NCBI GenBank assembly: GCA_903878125.1
Contig: CAIRGS010000242.1
Coordinates: 1-33,771, forward strand
Direction of reading: 5' to 3'
Length of the DNA: 33,771 nucleotides
Source of the DNA: an uncultured Nitrosomonadales bacterium
Lineage (GTDB): Bacteria > Pseudomonadota > Gammaproteobacteria > Burkholderiales > Gallionellaceae
The stretch's first letter is position 1. Each line of letters opens with the position of its first letter. The translations under genes and the position numbers were made by a program. Positions 25,391-33,771 of the stretch are shown here, in pieces. The notes below the pieces were generated by a model. It ran no database searches, was not told the DNA's origin, and worked only from the letters and a program-made list of their open reading frames with translations.

Positions 25391-26691
25391 GGCTGTCTCA
25401 TCAAATCTTCAATAGCCGTTACAGTTTTGGGTACGGCTTCGGTCAACACTTCGCAGCCCTGTGCGGTGATGGCCACATCATCTTCAATGCGGATACCGAT
25501 GTTCCAGAATGCTTGCGGCACATCATCTGCCGGGCGGATATAACAGCCCGGTTCGATCGTAAGTGCCATGCCGGGTTGCAGCGAGCGCCAATTATTGTCC
25601 AGTTTGTATGCGCCGACATCGTGCACATCCATGCCGAGCCAGTGACCGGTCCGATGCATGTAGAAGCGTTTGTAGCTGCCGCTTTCCAGCACCGCATCGA
25701 CGCTGCCATCGCATAGTTTGAGGTCGACAAAGCCTTGCGCCAGCACGCGCACGGCAGCGTCGTGCGGTTCGTTCCAGTGTGAGCCGGGACGTGCGACTGC
25801 AATGGCGGCGGCCTGTGCCGTCAACACCAACTCATAGATGTCTTTTTGTGCGCCATTGAAACTGCCATTTACCGGAAAGGTACGGGTGATGTCTGAGGCA
25901 TAGCCATCGACTTCGCAGGCCGCATCTATCAGCAATAACTCGCCGTCTTGTAATTGTGCATTGTTGCTGATGTAGTGCAATACGCAGGCATTGGCACCAC
26001 CGGCAACTATTGAGGTATAAGCGGGCGCTTGCGCGCCGTTTTTGCGAAATTCGTGCAGCAGTTCTGCCTCGATTTCATATTCCATTTTGCCGGGGCGCGT
26101 GGCGCGCATCGCGCGGATATGCGCGGCAGCCGAAATGGAGGCGGAACGGCGCATGATGGCAAGTTCATCACCATCTTTAATTAAACGCATTTCATCCAGC
26201 AGCATGCGTATGTCATGAATTTCATTTGGCGCAGTTATGCCGCTGCGCACCTGTGCCTGCACACGCGCGCGCAGCGCAAGAATGCGGTCATCCCACGGGG
26301 CATGGGCGCCAAGCGGATGGAACAGTGCGGGCTGGTTGCCCATCAGCCCGGTGAGCTTTTCATCCAGTTGTGCGATGGGAAATGCATCATCGAAGCCAAA
26401 TTTTTCTTTCGCACCGTCTGGTCCGTGGCGAAAACCATCCCATATTTCGCGCTCCATATCTTTTGCGCGACAGAACAGAATGGATTGCGGGACAGCGCCG
26501 GCAATCAGCACAAGTACGGCTTCCGGTTCATCAAAACCGGTAAGGTAGTGGAAGTGGCTATCAAAACGATAAGAATAATGCGCGTCACCATTGCGTAATA
26601 CTTCAGGTGCGGTGGGAATTACAGCAATGCCACGCTGCATCTGACCAATAAGACGGTTACGGCGACTAGCATACAGAGAGGTATTAAACAT
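25387..26691 (-). CDS. pepP: Xaa-Pro aminopeptidase
   Basis: A 434-aa M24B metallopeptidase that removes N-terminal residues preceding proline. The N-terminal creatinase-like domain includes LTGFDEPEAVLVLIAG. The C-terminal pita-bread domain carries the metal ligands: the first Asp in LLLIDAACEVDGYASDITR and its second Asp, His in HRTGHWLGMDVHDVG, Glu in TIEPGCYI and Glu in IRIEDDVAIT. Several in-frame ATGs exist (26754, 26700, 26691). The last (MFNTSLYASRR) best fits the family start and gives the shortest overlap with murU (8 bases). No start has a good ribosome-binding site, which suggests coupled translation. pepP-ubiH is a conserved pair. Confidence 0.94.
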   Translation of the reverse strand: MFNTSLYASRRNRLIGQMQRGIAVIPTAPEVLRNGDAHYSYRFDSHFHYLTGFDEPEAVLVLIAGAVPQSILFCRAKDMEREIWDGFRHGPDGAKEKFGFDDAFPIAQLDEKLTGLMGNQPALFHPLGAHAPWDDRILALRARVQAQVRSGITAPNEIHDIRMLLDEMRLIKDGDELAIMRRSASISAAAHIRAMRATRPGKMEYEIEAELLHEFRKNGAQAPAYTSIVAGGANACVLHYISNNAQLQDGELLLIDAACEVDGYASDITRTFPVNGSFNGAQKDIYELVLTAQAAAIAVARPGSHWNEPHDAAVRVLAQGFVDLKLCDGSVDAVLESGSYKRFYMHRTGHWLGMDVHDVGAYKLDNNWRSLQPGMALTIEPGCYIRPADDVPQAFWNIGIRIEDDVAITAQGCEVLTEAVPKTVTAIEDLMRQP

Positions 26692-27382
26692 GAGTGGCAT
26701 TGTGCTGTGTACGTAATTCGTTGTCGAGTTTTTCAAGGCGCTGCGGCGTTCCAATATCTAGCCAGCGGCCGCCGTAATGTTCGCCGCTCACCTTGTCGAG
26801 CACAATCTGGGCGCGTAACAGCGGCGCGAGAGGTGCCATGGTGCCACGTGGGATATTAGCGAATAAGCCGGGCTGATATATTCCTATGCCACTGAAAGTA
26901 AATGCGGGTGTGTTATTGACTACTCTGCCACTGATTAAACCGAAATCTCCGTTGGAATGATGCGCAGGATTGTTGACTAACACCAGATGTGCGGTATCGC
27001 CGCTTGATTTGAGTACAGCTGCACGTTCAGTAAGTTGCGCAAAATCATAGTCGCAGTAGATGTCGCTGTTGATAACGGCAAACGGCGCATCACCCAATAA
27101 CGGCAATGCATTAGCAATGCCCCCCGCCGTTTCAAGAACGGGATTTTCTGCTGAGTAGCGGATGCATACGCCGAACTGGCCGCCATCTCCTAACGCAGCT
27201 TCGATTTGATGGCCGAGATGTGCGTGATTTATTACCAGGTCACGGATACCCGCTCTTGCCATGTTCTCGATATGCCACACAATGAGCGATTTGCCGCCGG
27301 CTTGCAATAAAGGCTTGGGCGTGTGGTCGGTGAGCGGACGCATTCGTTCACCACGTCCGGCAGCCAGTAGCATGGCTTTCAA
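26684..27382 (-). CDS. murU: N-acetylmuramate alpha-1-phosphate uridylyltransferase
   Basis: A 232-aa sugar nucleotidyltransferase that converts N-acetylmuramate 1-phosphate to UDP-N-acetylmuramate in the cell-wall recycling route that bypasses de novo UDP-GlcNAc synthesis. The nucleotide-binding signature is MLLAAGRGERMRPLTDHTPKP (4-24, read with its conserved Gly-x-Gly and Arg). The metal-binding Asp is in FAVINSDIYCD. It overlaps amgK by 4 bases, and the AmgK-MurU pair makes the specific assignment safer than sequence type alone. Confidence 0.92.
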   Translation of the reverse strand: MKAMLLAAGRGERMRPLTDHTPKPLLQAGGKSLIVWHIENMARAGIRDLVINHAHLGHQIEAALGDGGQFGVCIRYSAENPVLETAGGIANALPLLGDAPFAVINSDIYCDYDFAQLTERAAVLKSSGDTAHLVLVNNPAHHSNGDFGLISGRVVNNTPAFTFSGIGIYQPGLFANIPRGTMAPLAPLLRAQIVLDKVSGEHYGGRWLDIGTPQRLEKLDNELRTQHNATHV

Positions 27383-28371
27383 AAGGTGTACCCCACGACC
27401 GGCTGCCTTTTCTCCAGCGTATCCAGAATATTCAGAAGCGGCTTTAAATCCACATAACGTTCACAAGCGCGGCGCAAATAACCCATTACCAGCGGCAAGT
27501 CTTTCAAATAACCATCCTTGCTGTCCCGGTGATACAGACGCGCAAAGATACCCAATACTTTCAAATGCCGCTGCACGCCCATCCATTCATAATCCCGGAA
27601 AAAATCGGAAAAGGAACTATGCACCGGCAATCCAGACTTGCGCGCTTTTTCCCAATAGCGGATCAGCCAGTCCAGCGCTTCGGCTTCTTCCCAATAAATA
27701 TAAGCATCTTTAAATAGCGAGGCCAAATCATATGTAATCGGCCCATAGACCGCATCCTGAAAATCCAGAATACCCGGGTTAGGTGTGCTGACCATCAAGT
27801 TACGTGAATGGTAATCACGGTGAACAAAAACCCGTGGCTGCGCCAGGTTGTTTTGAAGAATGCGCTGAAACACGGTTTCCAATGCCGCATTTTGTTTATC
27901 GTCCAGTGTGACCTGCAAATGTTTAGCAACATACCATTCCGGGAACAGGTACATTTCGCGCATAAGTAGCGCCTTATCGTAGGATGGCAGTTCAAATTCG
28001 CGGCTCGCCAGCTGAATAGTGATCAAAGCATCGGTGGCGGCACCGTATAACTCGAGTGCATTACTGGCATTAAGTGCTTGCAAGTAAGTGGTGCTGCCCA
28101 AATCAGTCAGCAACAAAAAACCTTGTTCCAGGTCCTGTTCCAGCACCTGAGGCACATGTACGCCTGCTACACTGAACAATTGAGCGATATGAATGAACGG
28201 GCGACAATCCTCATTTTGAGGCGGCGCGTCCATCACTATCAGCGTGCGGTCGGCGAACGTAGCGCGAAAGTAGCGACGGAAACTGGCGTCGGCAGATGCT
28301 GGCGAAATATTGAATAAACTATCGGGAAACTTGCTATGCAGCCATGTTTTAATCTGTTGTTGACGTTTCAT
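27379..28371 (-). CDS. amgK: anomeric N-acetylmuramate/N-acetylglucosamine kinase
   Basis: A 330-aa aminoglycoside-phosphotransferase-fold kinase that phosphorylates recycled MurNAc or GlcNAc at C1. The catalytic loop is FVHRDYHSRNLMV (about 187-199), with the Mg-binding Asp in GILDFQDAVYGPITYDLASL. The N-terminal DASFRRYFR is characteristic of this group. It leads the minus-strand operon with murU, pepP and ubiH, and diverges from lptD. The 69 bases between the two starts must hold both promoters; I could not identify good hexamers there. Confidence 0.93.
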   Translation of the reverse strand: MKRQQQIKTWLHSKFPDSLFNISPASADASFRRYFRATFADRTLIVMDAPPQNEDCRPFIHIAQLFSVAGVHVPQVLEQDLEQGFLLLTDLGSTTYLQALNASNALELYGAATDALITIQLASREFELPSYDKALLMREMYLFPEWYVAKHLQVTLDDKQNAALETVFQRILQNNLAQPRVFVHRDYHSRNLMVSTPNPGILDFQDAVYGPITYDLASLFKDAYIYWEEAEALDWLIRYWEKARKSGLPVHSSFSDFFRDYEWMGVQRHLKVLGIFARLYHRDSKDGYLKDLPLVMGYLRRACERYVDLKPLLNILDTLEKRQPVVGYTF

Positions 28372-28440
28372 TATTGATTTTGGATTGCCTAAATCGTGGA
28401 TTTGTGCGATTTTAGCACCTTAATTTATCGACCCTGCTCC

Positions 28441-30660
28441 ATGCATTTGCGCCTTAACCTCGTTGCGCTTTCCCTGCTCTGTACTTTTACGCCCATGGTT
28501 TATGCCGAAGGCGAAGTATTGCTGCTGAAACTGGATCGTACCTTCATGAATTTGCCTAAGGGCAAAGAAGAGACCCCTGCTTTCATTTCGGCACAGCGCG
28601 TGGAAGGTCAGAATGAAAACCAGATCGTTGCTAGCGGCGAGGTCGAGCTGCGCAAGCGCGGGCAGGCTATATTCGCCGATCACGTGGTATTCGAGCAAAC
28701 CAGCCAAGACCTGGTTGCCGATGGCGCGGTGCGCGTGGAACAGATCGACATCAAAATGCAGGGCCCGCATGTCAAGCTTAATCTGGATACAAATATCGGC
28801 GATATGACGAAGCCGGTGTTTCAGATGGCCGTCAACAAATCGCGCGGGAGCGCCGATATCCTGCATATGGAAGGCCGGCAGAAATACACCGTCCAGAATG
28901 TGGCCTATACCACCTGTCCCATAGGCAACGACGACTGGACGCTCAAGGCGAGCCAACTGGAAATTGACAGCGACCGCCAAGTGGGGGTGGCACGCAACGC
29001 TCGCGTTGAGTTTCTGGGCATGCCTATTTTGTATATGCCGTGGATGGATTTTTCGCTCAGCGACAAACGTCAATCTGGTTTTCTTAGTCCGGTTTTCGGT
29101 AGTACAGCAAAGAGCGGTAGTGAATTGACGCTGCCCTATTACTGGAACATCGCACCCAACCGTGATGCAACCATTGCGCCGCGCGCAATGGTCAAACGGG
29201 GACTGATGCTTAACAACGAATTTCGCTATCTGGACAAAAATTATGCCGGTGAGGCTCATCTGGACATATTACCCAATGATGCGCTTACCAACAGCACCCG
29301 CTTACACACATCGCTCAAGCATACGCAGAACCTGGGTTATGGGTTTAGCGCATCGACAAACTTCAACTATGTTTCAGACGATGCCTATTTCCGTGATCTG
29401 TCGAACACCGTAAGCAGTACGTCACTAACCAATCTGGAGCGCGAAGGCGTACTGTCATATGGCGGTGGCTGGTGGAATGCATCGGCACGGATGCAGAGCT
29501 ATCAAACCTTGCAGGATCCGACCGTGCCCGTGGCGGAGCCCTATCGACGCTTGCCGCAAATAACCTTGGGCGCGCTACGTCCGCTGGCTGGGGCAAATAT
29601 GGCGTTTACCGGAGAATTTGTAAGTTTCAGTCATCCCACTTCCGTTAATGGGCGGCGTCTGGTGATGTATCCCAGCATGAGCTACCCGCTAATTACTACA
29701 CCCTCATTTTTTGTGACCCCAAAAATTGGCGTGCATTACACCTATTATTCGCTGGGTGCAAACAATTTGGGTGGGCTGCCCGATACTGCCCGCACCTTGC
29801 CGATTGTCAGCCTGGACAGCGGCATGGTGCTGGAACGTGATTGGAGTCTGGGTGGGAAAAATTACGTGCAGACCTTGGAACCGCGCGCTTATTTCTTGTA
29901 CATCCCCTATCGCAATCAAGACCTGCTGCCGAATTTCGACACCGCCCAAGCCGACTTCAACTTTGCCCAGATGTTCACCGAAAATCGTTTTTTCGGTAGC
30001 GACCGTATCGGTGATGCCAAACAAGTAACGCTGTCGCTTACCTCGCGCCTGCTTGATGCCAATACCGGTGCGGAACGGTTGCGCGTAGCCATCGGTCAGC
30101 GCTTCAGCTTTACGACACCACAGGTAAATCTGCTGACCCCCGAACAAGTTACCAACAATAAATCGGACATTTTGCTTGCTGTCTTAGGTCAAGTCACACC
30201 CAAATGGTCGGTGAACAGCGCCTTCCAGTACAACCCCAACATGGGGCGCGGAGAGAAATTAAACATGGGAGCGCGTTACCAGCCGGAAAGTGGCAAAGTG
30301 CTCAACCTGGGTTACCGCTTTACGCGTGACAGCCTGAGGCAGGTGGACATATCCACCCAGTGGCCATTGTGGAGGCGTTGGAGCGCGATGGCACGCTGGA
30401 ATTATTCCCTGCAGGATAACCGTGTTTTGGAGCTGCTGGGCGGGCTCGAGTATAATGAAAACTGCTGGGCAGCACGACTGGTGGTACAACGTTTTGCCAC
30501 TGCCACCAATGAACTTTCAACCGGTATCTTTATGCAATTGGAATTAAATGGTTTGGTCAGGGTAGGCTCCGACCCATTGAATACATTGCGCCAGAGCATT
30601 GCCGGCTTTACAAAAGTGAACCAGCCCATAGTTGCAAGCCCAGAGCAGGGATTACGCTAA
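28441..30660 (+). CDS. lptD: LPS-assembly outer-membrane protein LptD
   Basis: A 739-aa barrel protein that inserts lipopolysaccharide into the outer leaflet together with LptE. A signal peptide ends near MVYA (22). A beta-jellyroll OstA domain (about 50-160, ASGEVELRKRGQAIFADHVV) and a large barrel follow, with the family motif PYYWNIAPNRDATIAPR near 235. Only two cysteines remain in the mature protein, Cys159 (YTTCPIG) and Cys675 (ENCW), enough for one inter-domain disulfide where E. coli has two. The frame opens at 28396, but the ATG at 28441 starts the signal peptide. surA follows, as usual. Confidence 0.96.
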   Translation: MHLRLNLVALSLLCTFTPMVYAEGEVLLLKLDRTFMNLPKGKEETPAFISAQRVEGQNENQIVASGEVELRKRGQAIFADHVVFEQTSQDLVADGAVRVEQIDIKMQGPHVKLNLDTNIGDMTKPVFQMAVNKSRGSADILHMEGRQKYTVQNVAYTTCPIGNDDWTLKASQLEIDSDRQVGVARNARVEFLGMPILYMPWMDFSLSDKRQSGFLSPVFGSTAKSGSELTLPYYWNIAPNRDATIAPRAMVKRGLMLNNEFRYLDKNYAGEAHLDILPNDALTNSTRLHTSLKHTQNLGYGFSASTNFNYVSDDAYFRDLSNTVSSTSLTNLEREGVLSYGGGWWNASARMQSYQTLQDPTVPVAEPYRRLPQITLGALRPLAGANMAFTGEFVSFSHPTSVNGRRLVMYPSMSYPLITTPSFFVTPKIGVHYTYYSLGANNLGGLPDTARTLPIVSLDSGMVLERDWSLGGKNYVQTLEPRAYFLYIPYRNQDLLPNFDTAQADFNFAQMFTENRFFGSDRIGDAKQVTLSLTSRLLDANTGAERLRVAIGQRFSFTTPQVNLLTPEQVTNNKSDILLAVLGQVTPKWSVNSAFQYNPNMGRGEKLNMGARYQPESGKVLNLGYRFTRDSLRQVDISTQWPLWRRWSAMARWNYSLQDNRVLELLGGLEYNENCWAARLVVQRFATATNELSTGIFMQLELNGLVRVGSDPLNTLRQSIAGFTKVNQPIVASPEQGLR

Positions 30661-30690
30661 CAAATTCTCACTTAGGAAATTAAAGATATT

Positions 30691-32106
30691 ATGCTGCATA
30701 TCAAGTTGATGCTGGCGTTTCTTCTGTCGCTAGCCTGCACGACAAACGTCTCCGCAGCTGGCTTGCACAAAACCACCGATACAACGAAAAAACTCAAGGC
30801 GCAAACTCAGCCTGCGCCTGCTGTCGCTGATTTGCCTGCACCGGTCGTACCGAAAAAAATCACATCGCAAACTGAACCTATATTGGTCGATCAGATTGTT
30901 GCTGTGGTAAACAACGACGCGATTACCCGCTACGAACTTGAAGACCGGCTCGGCACCATAGAGCGTCAATTGAAAAAACAGGGCACAGCGTTACCTGACA
31001 CAGCAATGTTGAAAAAACAGATACTGGAGCGCATGATCACGGAAGTATTGCTGGCCCAATTTGCCAAGGAAACCGGCATTCGCATTGATGATGTCCAGCT
31101 CGACAAAACCATGCAGCGCATCGCAAAGGAAAATAAATTCCCCTCGTTGGTCGAATTTCGCGCCCAGCTAGAGAAGGAAGGCGTGGATTTCAAAAAGTTT
31201 CGAGAGGAAGTTCGCGGCGAAATTATTACCGCTCGTCTGCGTGAGCGCGAAGTGGATAGTAAACTGGTGATTAGCGAGGGCGAAGTCGATAACCACCTTA
31301 TTAACCAGGCCAAGCAAATAGGTAAGGGTGAGGAATTCCGTTTAGCACACATTTTGGTACTGGTGCCGGAACAGGCCAGTGCCGATAAAATCCAGACTAC
31401 CCGACAACGCGCCGAGCAAGCCTTGTCTCAATTGCGCGGCGGCGCGGAATTCGCTCAGGTGGCGGCAGGATTTTCTGATGCCAAAGACGCCTTGGAAGGC
31501 GGCAATCTGGGCTGGCGATCGGCTGACCGCACGCCTGCCATTTTTCTGGAAATACTTAGAAAGATGTCTCCCGGCGAAACCAGCCCGGTATTTCGTAGCC
31601 CTAACGGTTTCCACATTCTCAAGCTGATCGAGAAACGCAGCAAAGAGAATCCAGTGGTTATCTCCCAGACCCAGGCACGTCACATCCTGATCAAAACCAG
31701 CGAACTGGTGCCAGAGAATGAAGCCAAGAGTCGTCTGATGGTTATCAAACAGCGCATAGAGAAGGGCGCTGATTTTTCCAAGCAGGCCAAACTTTATTCC
31801 GAGGACGGCAGCGCCGCGAAGGGTGGTGATCTAGGCTGGCTTTCACCCGGCGAAACGGTGCCTGAATTTGAGACCGCGATGAATCAATTGGAAGTCGGAC
31901 AGATGAGTGGCGTCGTGCAGTCTGCCTTCGGCTGGCATCTAATTCAGGTATTGGAACGCCGCAGCACCGATGTCAGTGTCAAAGAGAAAAAGAAACAGGC
32001 GCAACTGGCGATACGTGCCGAAAAATCCGACGCTGCCTATCAGGACTGGCTGCGCCAGTTGCGCGACGGGGCGACCATCGAGTATCGCCTCGAACCAGCG
32101 CTCTGA
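30691..32106 (+). CDS. surA: periplasmic peptidyl-prolyl isomerase and chaperone SurA
   Basis: A 471-aa chaperone for outer-membrane proteins, LptD among them. A signal peptide (1-23) is followed by a low-complexity Lys/Pro/Ala stretch and the N-terminal chaperone domain ([18 protein letters not shown] onward). Two parvulin domains are at about 210-315 ([25 protein letters not shown]) and 325-425 ([31 protein letters not shown]). A C-terminal helix completes the chaperone core. The length is somewhat above the 430 aa of E. coli because of the N-terminal linker. It overlaps pdxA by one base (TGATG). Confidence 0.96.
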   Translation: MLHIKLMLAFLLSLACTTNVSAAGLHKTTDTTKKLKAQTQPAPAVADLPAPVVPKKITSQTEPILVDQIVAVVNNDAITRYELEDRLGTIERQLKKQGTALPDTAMLKKQILERMITEVLLAQFAKETGIRIDDVQLDKTMQRIAKENKFPSLVEFRAQLEKEGVDFKKFREEVRGEIITARLREREVDSKLVISEGEVDNHLINQAKQIGKGEEFRLAHILVLVPEQASADKIQTTRQRAEQALSQLRGGAEFAQVAAGFSDAKDALEGGNLGWRSADRTPAIFLEILRKMSPGETSPVFRSPNGFHILKLIEKRSKENPVVISQTQARHILIKTSELVPENEAKSRLMVIKQRIEKGADFSKQAKLYSEDGSAAKGGDLGWLSPGETVPEFETAMNQLEVGQMSGVVQSAFGWHLIQVLERRSTDVSVKEKKKQAQLAIRAEKSDAAYQDWLRQLRDGATIEYRLEPAL

Positions 32107-33107
32107 TGGCGCAAACCGCGCTGTTTGCTATTGCCGCCGGCGAGCCCGCTGGCATAGGCCCCGACCTATGTCTCCAATTGGCCCAAGAGGGGCAGGCATT
32201 GGTGGTGCTGGCCGACAAGAACATGCTGCAACAACGCGCAGCGTTGCTTGGGCTAAATATTCAATGGCATGATTATGATCCGCAGCAAATATCGCCTCTT
32301 CCATCCGGGCATTTACGAGTGCTGCATGTGCCGACGTCACAACCCGTTCAGGCCGGCCAGCTCAATCCAGCCAATAGTCCTTATGTTCTCAATCTGCTAA
32401 TCCGCGCGATGCAAGGTTGCCAGTCGGGCGAATTCGCTGGCATGGTCACCTTGCCTGTACACAAAGGTGTCATCAATGATGCTGGCATTCCTTTCACTGG
32501 ACACACTGAATTTCTAGCGGAAAAATTGCATGCCGAGCAAGTGGTCATGATGCTCGTTGGCGGTGGCTTGCGTGTAGCGCTGGCCACCACTCACCTGTCT
32601 TTGCGGCAAGTGGCCGACGCCATTACGCCTGCATTATTAGAAAATGTGCTGCGCGTTATTCAACGTGATCTTATGCGGCGTTTCGGTATTGCCAAGCCCA
32701 GCATTCTGGTTGCCGGACTCAATCCTCATGCAGGTGAGGGCGGCTATCTTGGACGCGAAGAAATCGACATCATGATTCCGGTGCTGGATCGATTGCGCGC
32801 GCAAGGCATGAATGTCAGCGTCCCCCTACCCGCCGACACGCTTTTTACCCCGCAACGGCTGGCACAATGCGACTGCGTGCTGGCCATGTACCACGACCAA
32901 GGCTTGCCGGTATTGAAGCACGCCAGCTTCGGGCGGGGAGTAAATGTGACGCTGGGCCTGCCCATCATTCGTACTTCCGTGGATCACGGTACCGCCCTGG
33001 AACTGGCCGGTAGTGGGCGCGCCGAGGCAGGCAGCATGCTTGAAGCGATTCAAATGGCAGCAGATATGGCGCAACACGGAAGGTTGCATGATCCAGCCCT
33101 CCCTTGA
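32106..33107 (+). CDS. pdxA: 4-hydroxythreonine-4-phosphate dehydrogenase
   Basis: A 333-aa enzyme of the DXP-dependent pyridoxal phosphate pathway that oxidises 4-phosphohydroxythreonine. [10 protein letters not shown] is at the N-terminus. The metal-binding histidines lie in [20 protein letters not shown] and [11 protein letters not shown], and [13 protein letters not shown] is near the C-terminus. It starts within the surA stop and is followed after about 50 bases by rsmA, the conserved surA-pdxA-rsmA order. Confidence 0.97.
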   Translation: MAQTALFAIAAGEPAGIGPDLCLQLAQEGQALVVLADKNMLQQRAALLGLNIQWHDYDPQQISPLPSGHLRVLHVPTSQPVQAGQLNPANSPYVLNLLIRAMQGCQSGEFAGMVTLPVHKGVINDAGIPFTGHTEFLAEKLHAEQVVMMLVGGGLRVALATTHLSLRQVADAITPALLENVLRVIQRDLMRRFGIAKPSILVAGLNPHAGEGGYLGREEIDIMIPVLDRLRAQGMNVSVPLPADTLFTPQRLAQCDCVLAMYHDQGLPVLKHASFGRGVNVTLGLPIIRTSVDHGTALELAGSGRAEAGSMLEAIQMAADMAQHGRLHDPALP

Positions 33108-33160
33108 TCGAGAGATCGTTATCCTCGCGAAAGCAGACATGAAAATTTCCTGGTACTTCC

Positions 33161-33771
33161 ATGCATAAAGCACGTAAAAGGTTTGGTCAAAATTTCCTGG
33201 TGGATGAGCAAATCATTGCCGACATCATCCGCGTCATCCGCCCGGAAGCAGCAGACATCATGGTGGAAATCGGCCCTGGCCTGGGTGCGCTGACTCGTCC
33301 TTTGCTGCAGCGGCTTAATCAACTGCATGTAGTGGAGATCGATCGCGACATTATCGCGCACCTAGAACAAGACTACCCGCAGGATAAGCTGATCATCCAT
33401 GCGGGCGATGCACTTAAATTTGATCTGGCTCAATTGCCCGCGCCTTTGCGCATTGTCGGCAATCTGCCCTATAACATTTCTTCTCCGCTGTTGTTCCATT
33501 TTTCAGACTACTGTGAACGCATACGCGACATGCACTTTATGTTGCAGAACGAAGTAGTGGAGCGCATGGTAGCTGAGCCATCAACCCCAGCTTACGGCCG
33601 TTTATCGGTGATGCTGCAATACCGTTTCCAAATGGAAAAGTTGCTCGACGTTCCGCCGGAATCTTTTCGTCCCTCACCCAAAGTGGATTCCGCCATCGTG
33701 CGCATGATCCCGCTGCCAGCCAGCGAAGTGCTGGTGCAAAACGAAAAATTATTTGCACAAATTGTCGCCGC
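33161..33771 (+). CDS. rsmA: 16S rRNA dimethyladenosine transferase, 3' end outside the window
   Basis: The first 203 codons are present; the gene runs off the right edge. RsmA (KsgA) dimethylates the two adjacent adenines A1518 and A1519 near the 3' end of 16S rRNA, a late check on 30S assembly. The N-terminal [13 protein letters not shown] is diagnostic. SAM motif I is [12 protein letters not shown] (about 34-45), and the catalytic [14 protein letters not shown] (near 103-116) and [13 protein letters not shown] follow. An in-frame stop at 33140 rules out a longer start. A 9-codon frame (33139-33168) overlaps the start. Confidence 0.96.
   Translation, partial: MHKARKRFGQNFLVDEQIIADIIRVIRPEAADIMVEIGPGLGALTRPLLQRLNQLHVVEIDRDIIAHLEQDYPQDKLIIHAGDALKFDLAQLPAPLRIVGNLPYNISSPLLFHFSDYCERIRDMHFMLQNEVVERMVAEPSTPAYGRLSVMLQYRFQMEKLLDVPPESFRPSPKVDSAIVRMIPLPASEVLVQNEKLFAQIVA

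Noticed and set aside
28420-29259. 279-aa open frame antisense to lptD
   Set aside because: It is complementary to the clearly coding N-terminal part of lptD, with no motif or ribosome-binding site.
1-33771. CRISPR array, prophage, toxin-antitoxin or defence island
   Set aside because: No regularly spaced repeats, integrase, transposase, or defence-type protein was seen; nearly all sequence is accounted for by conserved housekeeping genes.

Overview
The window looks like ordinary chromosome from a betaproteobacterium, probably of the Nitrosomonadales/Gallionellaceae type. The basis is gene order and protein type: rsmA-pdxA-surA-lptD divergent from amgK-murU; nadD-rsfS-rlmH-maf-rng; pilC-pilD-coaE-zapD-yacG; and hemL-engB-hemB. 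The genus is an inference, because no rRNA or other decisive marker is present. I see no phage, insertion sequence, CRISPR array, tRNA or rRNA gene. The sequence is dense core genome with a few informative non-coding stretches.

Layout. Bases 1-2129 carry a tetrapyrrole block on the minus strand (hemL, then engB, then the 5' end of hemB cut by the window edge). A likely small RNA lies on the plus strand between engB and hemB. Bases 2300-4806 hold a promoter, a complete cobalamin riboswitch with a visible Shine-Dalgarno-sequestering hairpin, and the TonB-dependent receptor it controls (BtuB-like). Next come an unknown lipoprotein (minus), ilvA (plus), a palindromic repeat, a strong promoter with a structured leader, and the 5-formyl-THF cyclo-ligase gene. 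Bases 8511-12478 encode the E1 and E2 subunits of pyruvate dehydrogenase. They are followed almost without gaps by nadD, rsfS, rlmH, maf and rng. A HupE/UreJ metal permease gene faces rng.

Bases 16668-17584 are a gene-poor stretch of about 0.9 kb with several hairpins. After it come pilC, an uncertain small minus-strand ORF, pilD, coaE, zapD and yacG. On the minus strand follow a Nudix/TMP-synthase-like fusion, a small membrane protein, an unusual membrane-anchored mono-heme c-type cytochrome with its own promoter, and a tightly overlapping operon read amgK-murU-pepP-ubiH. The right end is lptD-surA-pdxA-rsmA on the plus strand, with rsmA cut by the window edge.

How the genes fit together. 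The right half is largely envelope biogenesis (LptD and its chaperone SurA, muramic acid recycling by AmgK/MurU, type IV pilus or secretion assembly by PilC/PilD, and ZapD in division), plus cofactor genes (coaE, pdxA, ubiH). The centre holds central carbon metabolism and RNA/ribosome maintenance. I did not find a clear new multi-gene system. The items most worth a second look are the engB-side small RNA with two anti-Shine-Dalgarno-like segments, the membrane cytochrome of unknown role next to ubiH, the structured leader before the cyclo-ligase gene, and the hairpin-rich gap before pilC.
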